A DNA stretch of 64,000 nt from Amphibalanus amphitrite (GCF_019059575.1 NW_024881843.1:124001-188000); one strand, 5' to 3'; counted from the stretch's first letter, positions 1 through 38,188 are shown. The notes: generated by a model not told the origin, from the letters alone. Translations and numbers: made by a program.

Positions 1-814
1 TTGCAATGCTTTGACACCAAAATATTTTTTGAAAACAGCAAATAAAAAACATGCAATCACCAGCCAGCCGTTGCCCAACTGAGCTTCGCAAATTTTTGTG
101 CAGCTAACAAGGCAGGCTTCCGCTTCACGCTAAGAACATTAATTTCAAGGTGCGATTCTTTGTTTCGTCGCTAGAGGGGGTGGGGCGTCTTTCCCACCCT
201 GGGCATCTTACCCCACTCTCCCCTACCAACTATATTAAAGTTTTGTCCGGACATATCCGTACCTTCTATCGGAGTTTCTGATACACTTTTCTGACCCGTA
301 ATAAATTTGTTATATAGTCATGTAGGCCATCAGACTCCCATCTTCACGGTTTTGGTGGCTACATTATTTGCTTATCGGAATTTCCGGTGCCGTCATGACC
401 TGGCCTGACAGGTGCTGCCGTCTTATCACGTGACCGAGCGGAGTCGAGGTCAGGGCAGGTCAACCGATTAATTAATCAATTATTAATGAATTAATTAATG
501 ATTAATCAATTGAATTAATCAGAAATTGCTTAGAAAGTACACCAATTACCATTTTTATGATTCTACCATCCTTTTCATGTGAAAAGCGGGCACGAAATAC
601 GAAAAAGTACCGATGTCGCGCTAATTTTCGCTCCGGTCCCATTGTGCAGTGGTGGCCGAGATAAAAGCTTCTCAAAAGCGTTCTAGGGCGGGCCGGTCCG
701 AGCTGTACCGCTCATACTGATATTATCCCGTTACATTGAAAACTCTTTCGCGCTCGCTCGCAAGGAAAAAAACATAAATAACAATTTCAATACCTAAATA
801 TACAATTCATAGGC
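1..814. other. No gene seen; AT-rich palindromic patch
   Basis: I see no coding signal here. The stretch at about 466-527 is a run of overlapping TTAATTAAT/ATTAATTAA motifs that is nearly self-complementary. The rest is unremarkable intergenic sequence. Confidence 0.5.
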
Positions 815-817
815 TTA

Positions 818-1869
818 AGGCCGTGTTACACTGCCGAATTTTGGCCAAGACCCTGTCGCCGAATCACATCGTGTAGGAAATCGGCGAACAGTTCGACGAC
901 AGAGCCCGATTTGCAGAAAACGGGTGGGGGCCCCCCTAATCGTGCGCGGGTCGAAGCTGATCCATGATTCGGCGAACATCGCGAATGAATGGCGAATCTG
1001 TTGCGAATAGTCGGCGATACCTTGGCAACAAGTCGGCGCACGCAGCGACATGTCGGCGGCGACTCGGCGACTGTTTGGCGATCATGTTCGTTTATTATAA
1101 GTTCGGCGAACGGCCACGAAATTTTCATTTTTCATGAAATATTCGTGGCGGTCGTGACGAACCGTAAAGCCCTTTTTACACTGCCGAATTTTGGTACACG
1201 AATGTGCACGAATATGCAAGTCATCCTATGTCGCGGACCGATTCGGGATCTTTTTTCCAATGTCTTGGCATTTCGCAGACCAATGGCGGCTCTTGCGACG
1301 GACCGGTGCATCATGACGGAAGCCCGAGCACGTTGATTCGTTGTCCACCGCGCGACTTTTAAGCCCTTGTTACACTGCCGAATTTTGGTACACGAATGTG
1401 CACGAATATGCAAGTCATCATATGTCGCGGACCGATTCGGGATCTTTCTTCCACGGTCTTGGCATTTCGCAGACCAGTCGGTGTCCACCGCGCGACTTTT
1501 ACGGTTCGTCACGACCGCCACGAATATTTCATGAAAAATGAAAATTTCGTGGCCGTTCGCCGAACTTCTAATAAACGAACATGATCGCCAAACAGTCGCC
1601 GAGTCGCCGCCGACATGTCGCTGCGTGCGTCGACTTGTTGCCAAGGTATCGTCGACTATTCGCAACAGATTCGCCATTCATTCGCGATGGTCGCCGAATC
1701 ATGGATCAGCTTCGACCCGCGCACGATTAGGGGGGCCCCCACCCATTTTCTGCAAATCGGGCTCTGTCGGCAAACTGTTCGCCTCTGTCGGTGAACTGTT
1801 CGCCGATTTCCTACACGACGTGGTTCGGCGACAGGGTCGTGGCCAAAATTCGGCAGTGTAACACAGCCT
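818..1869. mobile_element. PIF/Harbinger-like foldback element, TTA target duplication
   Basis: The ends are inverted copies: AGGCCGTGTTACACTGCCGA at the left and its near-complement ending ACACAGCCT at the right. The inverted arms are long (about 818-1170 and 1497-1869). TTA flanks both ends (815-817 and 1870-1872), and a TWA duplication is the PIF/Harbinger hallmark. Between the arms a segment starting ACACTGCCGAATTTTGG occurs twice in direct orientation (about 1179-1290 and 1371-1475), so the centre has been duplicated. There is no transposase frame, so it is non-autonomous. The open frames inside are reflections of the two arms. Confidence 0.7.
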
Positions 1870-1950
1870 TTAGGTGACGTCTTACGACAGCTCAGTGAGT
1901 AGTCGTATCTTCCCAATACCTTCATCATTAAGGTCTTACGATCATCTTAA

Positions 1951-3150
1951 CCCGCGACCTGGTGGGGGGGGGCTATTTTTGCCCCCCCCCTCCAGACTTT
2001 TCGATATATCTCCAGAACCACTGCGCCGATCGTCACCAAACTTTCAGTACCCTCCCGGACATCAATTTTACACATTGTGACCAAAAATTTTTGCAAAGGC
2101 TATGATAGGTTGGCCGGAAATGACGTCAGAGTGACGTCATGTTCTGCCGTTTTCGACCCAAAAAAGGGTTTCGCGGGAAGAGCTGTCAGGCCTATAACTT
2201 TGCAAATACAGAAAAATGATACAGACATAAAAGCTGTAGAATGGACAGGGCTACAAAACTGCTATCTCGGATTTTTGAAATTTTTGGATTTTGACCCCCA
2301 AAAATCAAAAAATAGATTTTTTGAATATAATAGCCAAAAAATCCAAAACGTTTTTTTGAATTTCGAAAAAACCGGAATATATGTGATAGTCCTTACCGCC
2401 TTCTATCTACATACCAAATTTGAGATCGATACCTCTTTTTTTGGCCAAGTTATAGCGAAAAAAAAACTGTTCAAAATTGATGACGTCAAATTTTCAAACT
2501 CAATTTTCAGCAATTCTAGACCTCGTAGCGCAAAACAAAGACCACCATTAGACTCCCCGTGACGAGCTGCATCGAATCCATACCCATTTTATGCAAAAAT
2601 ATCAACTTTGAAATTTGACCTTTTTTGACCTGACCTTGACCTGACCTCCACCAGAAAGTGACCTAAACCGTACCTGATGGTCTTATAACCAACATTATTG
2701 AGTTGGAAATGAAAAACTGGCCATAAAACATGCATCGCGTAACCTTAGTAAAGTTGGGTTCATGTGGTGACCCTTGGTGACCTTTGGTGACCTGACCTGT
2801 GACCTGACCTGGTATGACCAGTGACCTCTAACAGCAACATATCTACTAGGCAACTGACGCCCTATCGCTGATTCCCGACAAAATGCGTTTTCCTCGGTGT
2901 TATAGCGCATTCCCTAGAAGACCCGTGAACGGTGAAACATTTCATCTTTGACCTGACCTGTGACGTCATCGGTGACCCCGAGGTCAATAAAATTTGGTTT
3001 CCCTCGACAAATTTGACAGGCCTTTCGAACGCCGTTTGAATTTTTCGGATCCGTCCAGTAGTTTCGGAGATACGAGGGGGGGGGGGGGGCAAAAAATAGC
3101 CCCCCCCCCCCACCAGGTCGCGTTATAAACAGACCCCACCAGGGCGCGGG
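1951..3150. mobile_element. Family A TTAA-flanked inverted-repeat element, copy 1
   Basis: TTAA flanks both ends (1947-1950, 3151-3154). The termini read CCCGCGACCTGGTGGGG... and the complement ...CCAGGGCGCGGG. Each end holds a G-run, a short AT-rich loop and a C-run that can fold into a hairpin. The interior has no convincing protein. It carries TGACGTCA-type motifs near 2120-2140, 2480 and 2960, and clusters of TGACCT/AGGTCA half-sites near 2620-2660, 2770-2830 and 2950. A TTAA duplication with CCC...GGG ends resembles piggyBac-type MITEs, but the superfamily is my inference. Confidence 0.7.
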
Positions 3151-3154
3151 TTAA

Positions 3155-4557
3155 GATTCGACTTAAGATGTCCCAACGTGAATCGCACTTACGATCGATC
3201 GTACGACAAATGTCTGCGACCAAAATTTTGATCGTAAGATAAATCTTAACTGTCTGCGATGCCAACGTGAATACCAAATTATCGTACGACAAAGAGCGAT
3301 CGTAAGATAAATCTTACGAAAAATTCCGACGTGAATACGGGCCACAGAGGTGACAAAATTACAAGTACCTACGTGAAAACTGGCCGAGATTGCAATCTGT
3401 TTTCCTGGAACTGGAAGCATCTCTAACGTTTTGGATTAATGTATTTCAAGGTATTAAGTGACTTGGGATGCTCCATGTTTCACTAACATTCACTTTCATA
3501 GTATTTTTATTCCCATCTGGGCCTCTGGCCGAAGCTGAGGGTTTGATGTGCAGCCCCAACGGTTTTCTCGAGATGGTTTGCAACGCTGTAAGGCTGGAGA
3601 GCTGAAAGTTGACATACCTACCTGAACATTGATTTAAGCCGGATTTCTTGACGCCAACAGAATTCTGAGGCTGATGTCAGCTTACTGACCTATGATGTCA
3701 CAAATAAATCTCGGAACGATGCAAAAAGTTACAGCTTTACAGCGCCCTCAGTGAACCTTTTGCAGGGGATGAAACAAACAACATCATATAGTAACGGCTC
3801 TTGAGATTTCACATCAATTCCTCCAACTTTCCTAACCTTCACCTGAGGTCAAGCTGGGGTCACGTGACTTCACTATTATAAGTCAATGGGAAATATTGAA
3901 ACACTGAAACTGTATACTCACGGAACCATGCTGAACCTAATCATATACCTACAGTAGTCGCTTTCACGACAAGTATCTAACACACATTTACTGATATTTG
4001 AAGCGATTTGGTCAAATTTGGTTCATGGTTGATTCTTAATTGCTTTAGCTTGGGTTACACTAATTGCTTATTGACCTTATTTATGATGCTTTGGTGTACT
4101 CCATACAAGAATGAGCGCCCACTGTTTGTACTAAGTAACTACATAGAGGGGTACTGCTGAGAACTTATTATTCAGAGCAGGTTTGTTCTCATGAATGTGC
4201 AAAGATTCCAGCAGCCGTAGGTCAACCTCTATACTACTCCTGGCAATGATAGTAAAATCAGCAATGGTTACAGGTGAATCACAGGTCTGTTTGTGATCGC
4301 GTATAGAAGACTGTCTGGGAGTTAAAGCCATTTCTCCAGTTCGGTCAGAATTTATTTATGATGTTATCACACGTACCTACCTTTTAAAGCAAACAAATAT
4401 TGGAGCAAAATAACGTTATGAAAATAGCTACAGTAAAAGAGATTTGGCTAGATTCGTCTGACATCCGTCATGAAAACGGCTAATATGGCCTCATTTGACC
4501 AGCTCATCTTGACCTCAGCGGTTTTGATGTGACTTCGACCTGAGGAAAACACCTTAA
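3155..4557. other. Intergenic spacer without recognisable gene
   Basis: A short block at 3160-3320 repeats a motif resembling ATCGTAAGATAAATCTTA in both orientations, which suggests a decayed inverted-repeat element. The rest shows no gene, RNA gene or repeat that I can support. Confidence 0.4.
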
Positions 4558-6125
4558 CCTGGCAGGCGGTGGGCCTACCAGCCACCTTCCGCGCGGTGGG
4601 GGGGGGGGGGCATTTTTTGCCCCCCCCCGTATCTCCGAAACTACTTAACGGATCCGGAAAATTCAAACGGCGTTCGATAGCCCTGTCAAATTTGTCGAAG
4701 GAAACCAAATTTCATTGACCTCGGGGTCACCGATGACGTCACAGGTCAGGTCAAAGATAAAATGTTTCACCGTTCACGGGGCTTCTAGGGAAAGCGCTAT
4801 AACACCGAGTAAAACGCATTTTGTCGAAAATCAGCGTTAAGGCGTCAGTTGTCTAGTACATATGTTGCATTAGAGGTCACTGGTCATACCAGGTCAGGTC
4901 ACAGGTCAGGTCACCAAAGGTCACCAAGGGTCACCACATGAGCCCAACTTTACTAAGGTTATGTGATGCATGTTTTATGGCCAGTTTTTCATTTCTGTAT
5001 CGTGAAGTTTAGTTCACGATGTGCGCAATTTGAAAGTTCCATGTCATTTACCCGCGTGATTTTATTTGCGATGTTTACTATGTCAAATTTGAAATCTGTG
5101 CGCATATTTATTTGGATATCATTGAAACTTTGACTTTGGTTGGAATCTTGATCTTTGTTTGTTTTGTTTATTTTATTGAAGAGCAAATTGCATCTATAGA
5201 CTTTCGGCGCACTGTAGTAAGTACGATCTTCAAATGTATGTGAAATTTATTGTATACCTCCTAGTAATCTAAACCGTGCGACCTGTGAAGCTGGACATGC
5301 AATGATTGTTGTTTCTGTTTCAGGATGAAATTTTACTACAAATTATATGTCTCAGTGCGAAGTCTCGTTTTGTTGAGTTACCATTACAATTTCCAACTCA
5401 ATGGTGTTGGTTATAAGACCATCAGGTACGGTTGAGGTCACTTTCTGGTGGAGGTCAGGTCAAGGTCAGGTCAAAAAAGGTTAAATGTCAAAGTTGATAT
5501 TTTTGCTTTAAATGGGTATCGATTCGATGCAGCTCGTCACGGGGAGTCTAATGGTGGTCTTTGTTTTGCGCTACGAGGTCTGGAATTGCTAAAAATTGAG
5601 TTTAAAAATTTGACGTCATCAATTTTGAACAGTTTTTTCGCTATAACTTGGCCAAAAAAAGAGGTATCGATCTCAAATTTGGTATGTAGATAGAAGGCGG
5701 TATGGACTATCACATATATTCCGTTTTTTTCGAAATTCAAAAAACTTGTTGGATTTTTTGGCTATTATATTCAAAAAATCTATTTTTTGATTTTTGGGGG
5801 TCAAAATCCCAAAAAAATCGAAAAACCGAAATAGCAGTTTTGTAGCCCTTTTGATTCCACACCTTTTATATCTTCTGTATCTCTAAACCTGTAGGCCTGA
5901 CAGCTCTTCCCGTGAAACCTTTTTTTGGGTCGAAAATGGCAAAAATGACGTCACTCTGACGTCATTAGCGGCCAACCTATCATAGCCTTTGGAAAAAATG
6001 TTGGTCACCATGTGCGCTAGCTGCTCCCGGGAGGGTACTGAAAGTTTGGTGACGATCGGCGCAGCGGTTCTCGAGATATATCGAAAAAAAACTAAAGGGG
6101 GGGAATGCCCCCACCGCCTGGAAGG
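4558..6125. mobile_element. Family A TTAA-flanked element, copy 2
   Basis: TTAA is present at 4554-4557 and 6126-6129. The termini are CCTGGCAGGCGGTGGG and, complemented at the right, CCTTCCAGGCGGTGGG. Much of the interior is an inverted relative of copy 1: the AGGTCA clusters near 4740-4930 and 5455-5480, the paired TGACGTCA at 5945-5965, and the ATATATTCC block near 5710. At 1568 bp it is longer than copy 1. The extra sequence lies around 4990-5400. Confidence 0.68.
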
Positions 6126-6492
6126 TTAAGCTGACCTCTTCCAAATACAGTTAGATCATTACGGTCAAACGGTGACCTCTGAGGTCAGGTCAAATGCCCT
6201 GAAGCAGGGATTCAATTTTCGGTCAATAAATCCCCCGAATGGTCGCAGCACCGTCATTTCGGTACCTGACACTTATCTGGCACCATCATGTTTGTGATGC
6301 TCCGCCGCGTAGAATGGTGTGCGGATATTTTGGAAATACCTCAGGTCAACGTCAGAACAAAGTCGTTCAGGTCACGAAACTGGTCGATTGAGATGATTCT
6401 GAGTACCTACATTGATGACCCTTCCCTCAATGCCCTCATTTTGTTTGGAAATCTATTGACAAAAAATTCTCACCTCAAACAGCCTAAGTGAC

Positions 6493-6642
6493 CAGAGGCG
6501 GATCCAGCTCAGAGTTTTTTTTTTGGGGGGGGGGCAAACCATAACAATTTATCGATTCTTTCCATGCATCGTCCATAGGCGTAATGTTAAAATTATGCCG
6601 TTTGGGGATGCCCATTTTGCCCCCCCCCTGGATCCGCCACTG
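6493..6642. mobile_element. hAT-like MITE with 8-bp target duplication
   Basis: A 150-bp element with ends CAGAGGCGGATCCAG and CTGGATCCGCCACTG, a near-perfect inverted repeat. It is flanked by identical 8-bp TAAGTGAC at 6485-6492 and 6643-6650. CAG...CTG ends with an 8-bp duplication are typical of hAT elements. It contains a G-run (about 6525) and a C-run (about 6622) and has no coding capacity. Confidence 0.85.
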
Positions 6643-6924
6643 TAAGTGACGCCACAAATGACCTTGCGTCTTTATAGTTTATGACGTCACGCAAGGCCCA
6701 GGAGCAAAACTGAAACATCGGACCTTGCAAAGAATGCGTGAAGTACATTCTCCCCGTAAATAATTGTTTGGCAATGAGGGCGTTTCACTATTGCAACATT
6801 TTTAACATTACATAGGTTCACTTATTTGACGTCATAGTTCAGTGAAGTGACCTTATATAAAGTTCGGGTGTCACAAGCTAAATCAAAGATAACACTGGCC
6901 TGCGTTTCAAGACTTTTTTCAAAA

Positions 6925-7600
6925 GGTCTGAGGTTTCTCAGCTGTTTTTATACAAGTCTTGTGTGCTGAATCCGAAAAAGCTGTCCATTTTTCTCGATTA
7001 GCTCGAGTTTTCACACTATGTCAAGGATAAAAGTTCACACACTGATGCATTAATATGCACATTGGAGTGGGCATGCTGATATATTTTCACCAAGGTTGGA
7101 TATTTCTCAGCTGTTCTAATACAAGTTTCGTGTGCTTAATTCAAAAAAGCTATCCATTTTTCTCGATTAGCTCGAGCTTTCACACTATGTCAATGATAAA
7201 AGCTCACACACTGGTGTATTGATATGCACATTGGAGTGGGCATACTGATACATTGTTCCCCAAAGTTGGATATTTCTCAGCTGTTCTATAATACAAGTTT
7301 CGTATGCTGAATCCAAAAAAGCTATCCATTTTTCTCGATTGGCTCCAGTTTTCACACTATGTCAAGGATAACAGCTCACACACTGATGTATTAATATGCA
7401 TATTGGAGTGGGCATACTGACACATTTTCCCCCAAGATTAAAGATTTCTCAACCGTCCTAATGCAAGTTTTGTGTGCCGAATTCGGAAAAGGTATCCATT
7501 TTTCTCGATTAGCTCGAGTTTCCACACTATGTCAAGGATACACACCGATGCATTAATACCTATGCATATTGGAGTGGGCATACTGATACATTTTGAGCTT
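6925..7600 (+). repeat. Satellite array with about 170-bp unit, four copies
   Basis: The phrase TTTCTCAGCTG or a close variant recurs at about 6934, 7103, 7273 and 7445, spacings of 169, 170 and 172 bp. Each unit also holds TTTTTCTCGATTAGCTCGAG, CACACTATGTCAA and GGAGTGGGCAT. The units diverge by an estimated 10-15 percent. Tandem units of this length are typical of arthropod satellite DNA. The related phrase TCGAGCTAATCGAG appears inverted at about 7968. Confidence 0.85.
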
Positions 7601-8790
7601 TTTTAAGTCCCATCCCGATTATTTCCCAGAAAGCTGGTGATTATAGTGAAGAGCAGGTAGAATGTTTCAACAAAGACATACGCTTGATGGAAAAACGGTA
7701 CGAGGGTCCGGTCGGTGGGACGGCAAGTGTCAACTTCCTGGCGGACTATTGCTGGTGCTTGAAGAAGGACGTCCCATGTGCTCAACACGGTCGGAAATCC
7801 GTGAAAAGGCGATTTGTGTCGCAGCAGTGCGTGTGTAGTGTGATCGGAATTCACTTATAGTGGGTCAGTTTGCAGTTTAAACATATATATGCTTCTGTGT
7901 AATTAACTATACTAAGCCAATCAGCATGGCTTTGTTCATATAGGCAACACAACGTATCTTAAAAAATCGAGCTAATCGAGCAAAACGGATTCCATTTCCG
8001 GAATCAGCGTGAAAAACTGACCTATAAACAGGTGAGAAACCATTGACCTTATAAATCACGCAGACCAGTGTAAGTTAAAAGAACTTTCAGCGCTCTATCG
8101 CCATTGCGTCCCCAGCAATGATAAGAAAACCGTCAGAGGCGGATAGTTCTCGCTCCCACGGCCACAGGGGGTTAAACCTCGCTCTCTTCAGAACAATGGG
8201 TCATTATGACGTCTTTGACTATTTGGGTCCGAGGTTAGTTTGCGTGGGTGTCTTAAGTCTCTTAAGCAAAAAATTAACAGAGTTGCAATGAGCTCTCGAT
8301 CACATTTGACCGTTCTCAGTTCAGACCAGTTGACAGTTGTTATTTTTTCCACTGTACGACGAAATTCAATGTTGTATAGCGACCTTAAGAGGAAAAACAC
8401 CTTTTTAATATTTTAATCATTCAAGGACATTGCGTTGAGAAGACTTACTGCAAAAATAAATTGCAAAAAAAAAGATGGCTACCTTTTCAAAATATGATTT
8501 TTAGAAATGAATTATATGTAAAAAATGAAAAACCGAAAATTTTCCAAAATCATTCATATCACAAAAATCGTTGTTTAATTCCATTTGTGGGGATATGCAG
8601 TTTTATATGAATCTAATGAGTATTAAGCTAAATATCCGCGGATGAAATTTATAGTTTTTATGATAGTCATTAAGTTGCCTGGGGCAATATCTCCCAAATT
8701 ATTCGACGGACGTGATTGAAAATGTCACAACACGATTCGCCGGGCTAGATAATCCCATAGCCGAAATTTCATTAAAATTGGAGAGGTAGG
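7601..8790. other. No gene seen
   Basis: No convincing exon on either strand. The sequence at 8740-8832 (ending TCGTGGAATGCCC) resembles, in inverted form, 21660-21720 and the terminus of the element at 17846-21321. It is probably a remnant of that family. Confidence 0.4.
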
Positions 8791-8834
8791 GTGTTATTTC
8801 GCGCTTGTTTTGGTCGATCTGTCGTGGAATGCCC

Positions 8835-8995
8835 TGCAGCTGCGGCCGTCTGTCAGACCGTCTGCGGCCGTCTGTCAGACCGTCTGCGGCAGTCTGTCAT
8901 CTGTGTGCGGCGTGGCGCGCCGCAGCCAGCTGCGGCAGTCTGTCAGACCGTCTGCGGCCGTCTGTCACCCAGCTGCGGCAGTCTGTCATCTGCGC
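8835..8995 (+). repeat. GC-rich 22-bp minisatellite
   Basis: Tandem units of about 22 bp built on GCGGCCGTCTGTCAGACCGT, perfect for two units and then degenerate (GCGGCAGTCTGTCATCTG...). The unit is partly palindromic (GTCTGTCAGAC). Open frames across it come from the repeat composition. Confidence 0.75.
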
Positions 8996-9339
8996 GCTTC
9001 GCCCCATCTCGGCACGGCCGGCTTCCGGCACTTGACGAGTGTGCCGCCATTAATCTTTTTTTATCATTTAGTCGGACCTCTCTCCAACGGGCTCATGCCC
9101 CAGTTATAGGAGAGAGCATGACCTGTTCCTCCTCGTACTCGAGATGTCAATCTGATACCAACTTTTTGGTGTACCGATACTAAACCGATACCAACTTGGT
9201 ATTTCATATTTGAAGGCTGATGCATTTGGTATTTTGCTGGCATTATGAATCATCATTCATCAATAATGTAAAAGTGGCTGATAATTCGGTAAAAAGTTGG
9301 TACTTCCCTCATATGCCCAAGTCGGCTCGGTTTCGGTAT

Positions 9340-9600
9340 TTTTCCACGAGTATTGTTGGTAGTTGGTTTGGTATCGGTATCACGAGTTTCCGTAGTTGGT
9401 TTGGTATCGGTATCACGATTTTCCGTAATTGACATGACTAGTCGCTAAGTGTCCGTGTGCACGGCTGAACTGGGCAGTACATTTGGAACAGTTCGGCTGA
9501 ACTCGGCAGTAAGTATATTTGGAACGATTCGCCATCGCCCGAACTGGGCAGTATATTTGGAACGGTTCGCCCGAACTCGGCGGTCGTATGCCGCCGGTCG
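9340..9600 (+). repeat. Two short tandem-repeat blocks
   Basis: Block one (9355-9425) repeats TAGTTGGTTTGGTATCGGTA twice with related flanks. Block two (9462-9585) repeats a unit of about 30-45 bp containing GAACTGGGCAGTA and ATTTGGAACGGTTCG. Both lie downstream of the stop codon of the minus-strand aminopeptidase gene. Confidence 0.65.
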
Positions 9601-9992
9601 CCTTAACTAAATGGAAGGGACTGGCCAGTGGAATAGCGGCGCTGTGCGCGATGCCTCGCCAATAACACGGGAACAAAGTCGGCGACTTGTATAGACGTAG
9701 CGCCCAGCGTCACCCGCGCCGTCGCCTCCAGTCTCTAATTGGCGCTTAGATTCCTCCTTGCCCATACGTGCCGCCCATGTTACCCCAGTCACCGACACTT
9801 GCAGGTTGGAGTCGAATCGATGCGACGGAATAGTCAGGTCCTATCCCTGGCCTGCACGGGTCACATGGTCCGTCTCCGGCGAGCTGCATGGGTTACATCG
9901 CCTCTCAGTTGGCGCGCACCGCAATGCATTATACTCAAAACAGGCGCACAGTGCAGCGGAGAGCTGCCCTGCCGGCCGGCCGGCTGGTGCCG

Positions 9993-34775
<24,783 letters not shown>

Positions 34776-34980
34776 CTGCGGACAGCCACCGTCAGACCGA
34801 CAGCCGGCACAGCACAACTACATACACCTTTCCTACGGCCAAATATAGAAATAGTGCAGACAGTTCAGTAAAAGTGCAACCGTTCCGACAGTTCGGCATA
34901 TGTAGAGCACCGCTAGTTCGGCCGAGAGCATGGAATTCAGTAATAGTGCACACGGCTCCGAAACAGAGCAAGCAATTTAA

Positions 34981-35862
34981 CCCTCGCCGGCACAGGGCGA
35001 GGGTTAACCCCCCCCCCAACCCCCTAAGGTTTTTCGCAAATAACTCGCGTAAAAAACGGCTGATCGCGACGCAACTTGCAGTACCCTCGCATTGATCAAT
35101 TTTACACTTACCCTGACAATTTCATGACCCTGACCCCAATGACCTTTGACCTGTGGCCTCTTTTCCGTGACCATGTTTGGCCGAAATCGCGATTCGGCGT
35201 ATGTCGGCTCGCATTAGCCGCGCGTTTGCAAGCTTTTCGTGGTTTTAAACGTTCAAACATGTGATTTGATGCTGCTCCCATGCATTAGGGTGGGTGTCAA
35301 GGTCACCTAAAGGTCAGGTCAGGTCATTGACCTTTAGTGACCTCGGTTCACTTTTTCGAGTTTTACATGTTTCTAGGCTAGTTTTTGGAGCTGAATTCGA
35401 ATTTAGCAACCATTTGAACATTTACGAAGTAGTTTTGGTGCCTTCGTAACATGTTACGAAGCTGTCAGAGGCGGATGACAGGTACTACGAATACCCATCA
35501 CGACCCCTACCGGTTGACCTGACCTGACCTGACCCGACCTGGTCTAAACGCTTAACGACATCATCTGTGATCAAAACTAACACGATATTCGTGATCCGGA
35601 AAACCCCTTAGCAGCCACCCTTTACGACTTTCTAACAGGTCCCGATATTCCTGATTTTTGGGTCATTGACCTGACCTGGAAGGTCAACCGATGACCTAGG
35701 ACCTTAAAATTGGGTATCATTGGCTTCCTCTCGTGACGGGCAACACGTTCGTTTTTTTCCGCGAAGCTCTAGCTCCATCAGGGACCAAACGCGAGGGGGG
35801 TCGTACCACCCCCCTCCCCTTTGTGCCGTCGAAGGACTCAAAATGGCCTGTGCCGGCGAGGG
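34981..35862. mobile_element. Family A-like TTAA element (CCCTCGCCGG subtype)
   Basis: TTAA at 34977-34980 and 35863-35866. The termini are CCCTCGCCGGCACAGG and CCTGTGCCGGCGAGGG. The interior carries AGGTCA/TGACCT clusters (35120-35145, 35290-35345, 35510-35545, 35665-35700) and no protein. Confidence 0.75.
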
Positions 35863-35866
35863 TTAA

Positions 35867-36283
35867 AAGGTAGTGCATTCATTTTCAGTAGTTGTGACTC
35901 CAGTTTCGTCAGAGTGCATTGCTTCGTCATGCGCATTGATATTCGGCTTATACCGTGTCTGATTTATTTGAGCATTGCCGTAAACACATGCCGTATGTCG
36001 AAATTGATACAACCAGCAGACGAATTATTTGCGCTAAGTCTAATAGGTCTGCACCTAGGCCACTTTTATCCACTGGCGGTCGCAGCCGCTAGCAAAAGGG
36101 GAAGGGGGGATGAGCAAAGTCACACTCGCGGGACATAACATTTATCTGTCATCCGGGGGGGGGGGGGGGGATCGGCTAAGTTTTTACGTGTGTAGCAAAA
36201 TCTACGCCACGAAGCGCCGCGTAGTTGGCATTATTTATGCTACATCCACCTCATTCTAGCGTAAATTTTTGAACTCTGTTTAA
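35867..36283. other. Spacer with a G-run, no gene
   Basis: A single run of about 14 G at 36156-36170. I see no supported gene. Confidence 0.4.
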
Positions 36284-36810
36284 AAGGACTATCCCACCTT
36301 CAAAAAAGTACCAATTAGGATTCGGAAATGTTACTCATGATATTGTGACGAATTCTGCAAGTTTTTACGCGTTTTCATCGTATACTTTTTGAGATATTGC
36401 GACTTTTATATTTCATCGTGACGTCATTTATTATAGATCGGATCTGTGACGTAATGAAGGATTTACTTCATGCCAATGTGGGGGAAATTTGGCAGCAAAT
36501 ATAGGTATTTACTCTCAAATATGGCGCGGCTCATACAATAAAAAAATGTATCTGATTGGTTTATTCGTAAATCAAGTGATACTTCACTTGAATGCGTAAC
36601 AGGCGTTCAAAAGGCAAATGACGTCGTCAGATTGCCGTTAATGGTTAAGAGATTGGGACTTGCACAAGGAACATTTTCAAATGATGGGAACGAATTTCTT
36701 CAACACCACGAGGCTGCGGGGGTTGCGACCAAGATAGATAGCGGTTTCTGAACCTCGCCGCAAATTTGGCTATCTCAACTCAAACCTAATGTAAAGGTGG
36801 GATAGTCCCT
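36284..36810. mobile_element. Family B TTAA element, copy 1
   Basis: The ends are AAGGACTATCCCACCTT and AAGGTGGGATAGTCCCT, with TTAA at 36280-36283 and 36811-36814. 527 bp, non-coding. The right TTAA is shared with the family A element that starts at 36815. Confidence 0.78.
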
Positions 36811-38188
36811 TTAACCCGCGCCCCACTGGGGGGGGGGGGGGCTATTCATAGCCCCCTCACGTTTTTCTGCAATAACTTCTAAGCCGCTTGACGTATCGCC
36901 GCCAAACTTTCATTAACTCCGGCTGCATCAATTTAACACCTTGTGTCAAAATTTGAACATCGTATCTATCATAGGTCGGCCGGAAACGACGTCAGAGTGA
37001 CGCCATGTTCGGCCGATCTCGACGCAGAACATTGAACCACGGGAATCGCTCCCAAGAGCTCAGTTTTTTAGTTAGATCCAATTTCTTTGCATGAGAGGAC
37101 TCAGTCTCAGAATAGACTGCGCTATCAAACTGCTACCTCAGACTTTCAAAATTTTGAAAATTTTGAGAAAAAAAATTGAAAAATTTTGAATATTAAATTT
37201 CAAAATTTGTTTTTTTATCTTTTTTCAAAAAAGTTTTTGATTAAAAAAAAACGGAATATATATCCCGCGCCCCACTGGGGTCTGCGTATAACACGCCCTA
37301 CTGGGGGGGGGGGGGGCTATTCATAGCCCCCCCTCCTAACTCCGAAACTACTGGGCCGATCGTCAAAATTCAAACGGCGTCTGATAGCCCCGGAAAAACT
37401 GTCGAACGAAACCTAATTTCATTGACCTCGAGGTCACCGATGACGTCACAGGTCAGGTCAAAGTAAAAATTATTAGCATTTTGGCTTCTTCACGTTTTGG
37501 GCTCTGGCCGCCGTCTTACAAGTCAGATCAGGCTAATTTTTGGTTCACACACTCGTGAACAGATGCTCTAGATACTCTGAGGGTACCAAACTTGTACTTT
37601 GATTTTCAGGTCAAGGTTAGGTCATCACAGGTCACGAAAATATTATATCATCCGTCGGTCACGTGACACATGTTTTATGGTCCATTTAGGCCAAACATTT
37701 CGAATTTGATGTCGTCTGTGTCATTCGAGGTCATTTTGAGTCAAATTCAGCTTAGGTCAGGTCACGTTCAGGTCAAAAAGGTCAAATTTTGAAGTTAAAA
37801 TTTTTCAACAACAAAGGTGTCTATTGGATGCAGTTTGAGCTCAGGAACACGATGGTGCTATTTATATTGGCGTACGATGTCAAATTCGTGCTGAAAAATT
37901 GATTTGAAAAATTAAAATAATTGTTAATGATGCAGTTTGAGCTCAGGAACACGATAGTGCTTTTTATATTGGCGTACGATGTCAAATTCGTGCTGAAAAG
38001 TTGATTTGAAAAATTAATAATTGTTAATTTTTTGCAATAATGCGTATAACTTGGCCATTTTTGAAGATATTTAGCTTAAACTTGCTAGAGTTAGTCATAA
38101 TAATGCGTTCTATCACATATATTCCGGTTTTTTCGAAAAGTCAAAAAAAAATTGAAAAAATGTAAAAATATAAATTTTGAATTTTATT

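Noticed and set aside
1132-1677. 181-codon minus-strand frame
   Set aside because: It spans the inverted arms of the foldback element and mirrors the plus-strand frame of the other arm.
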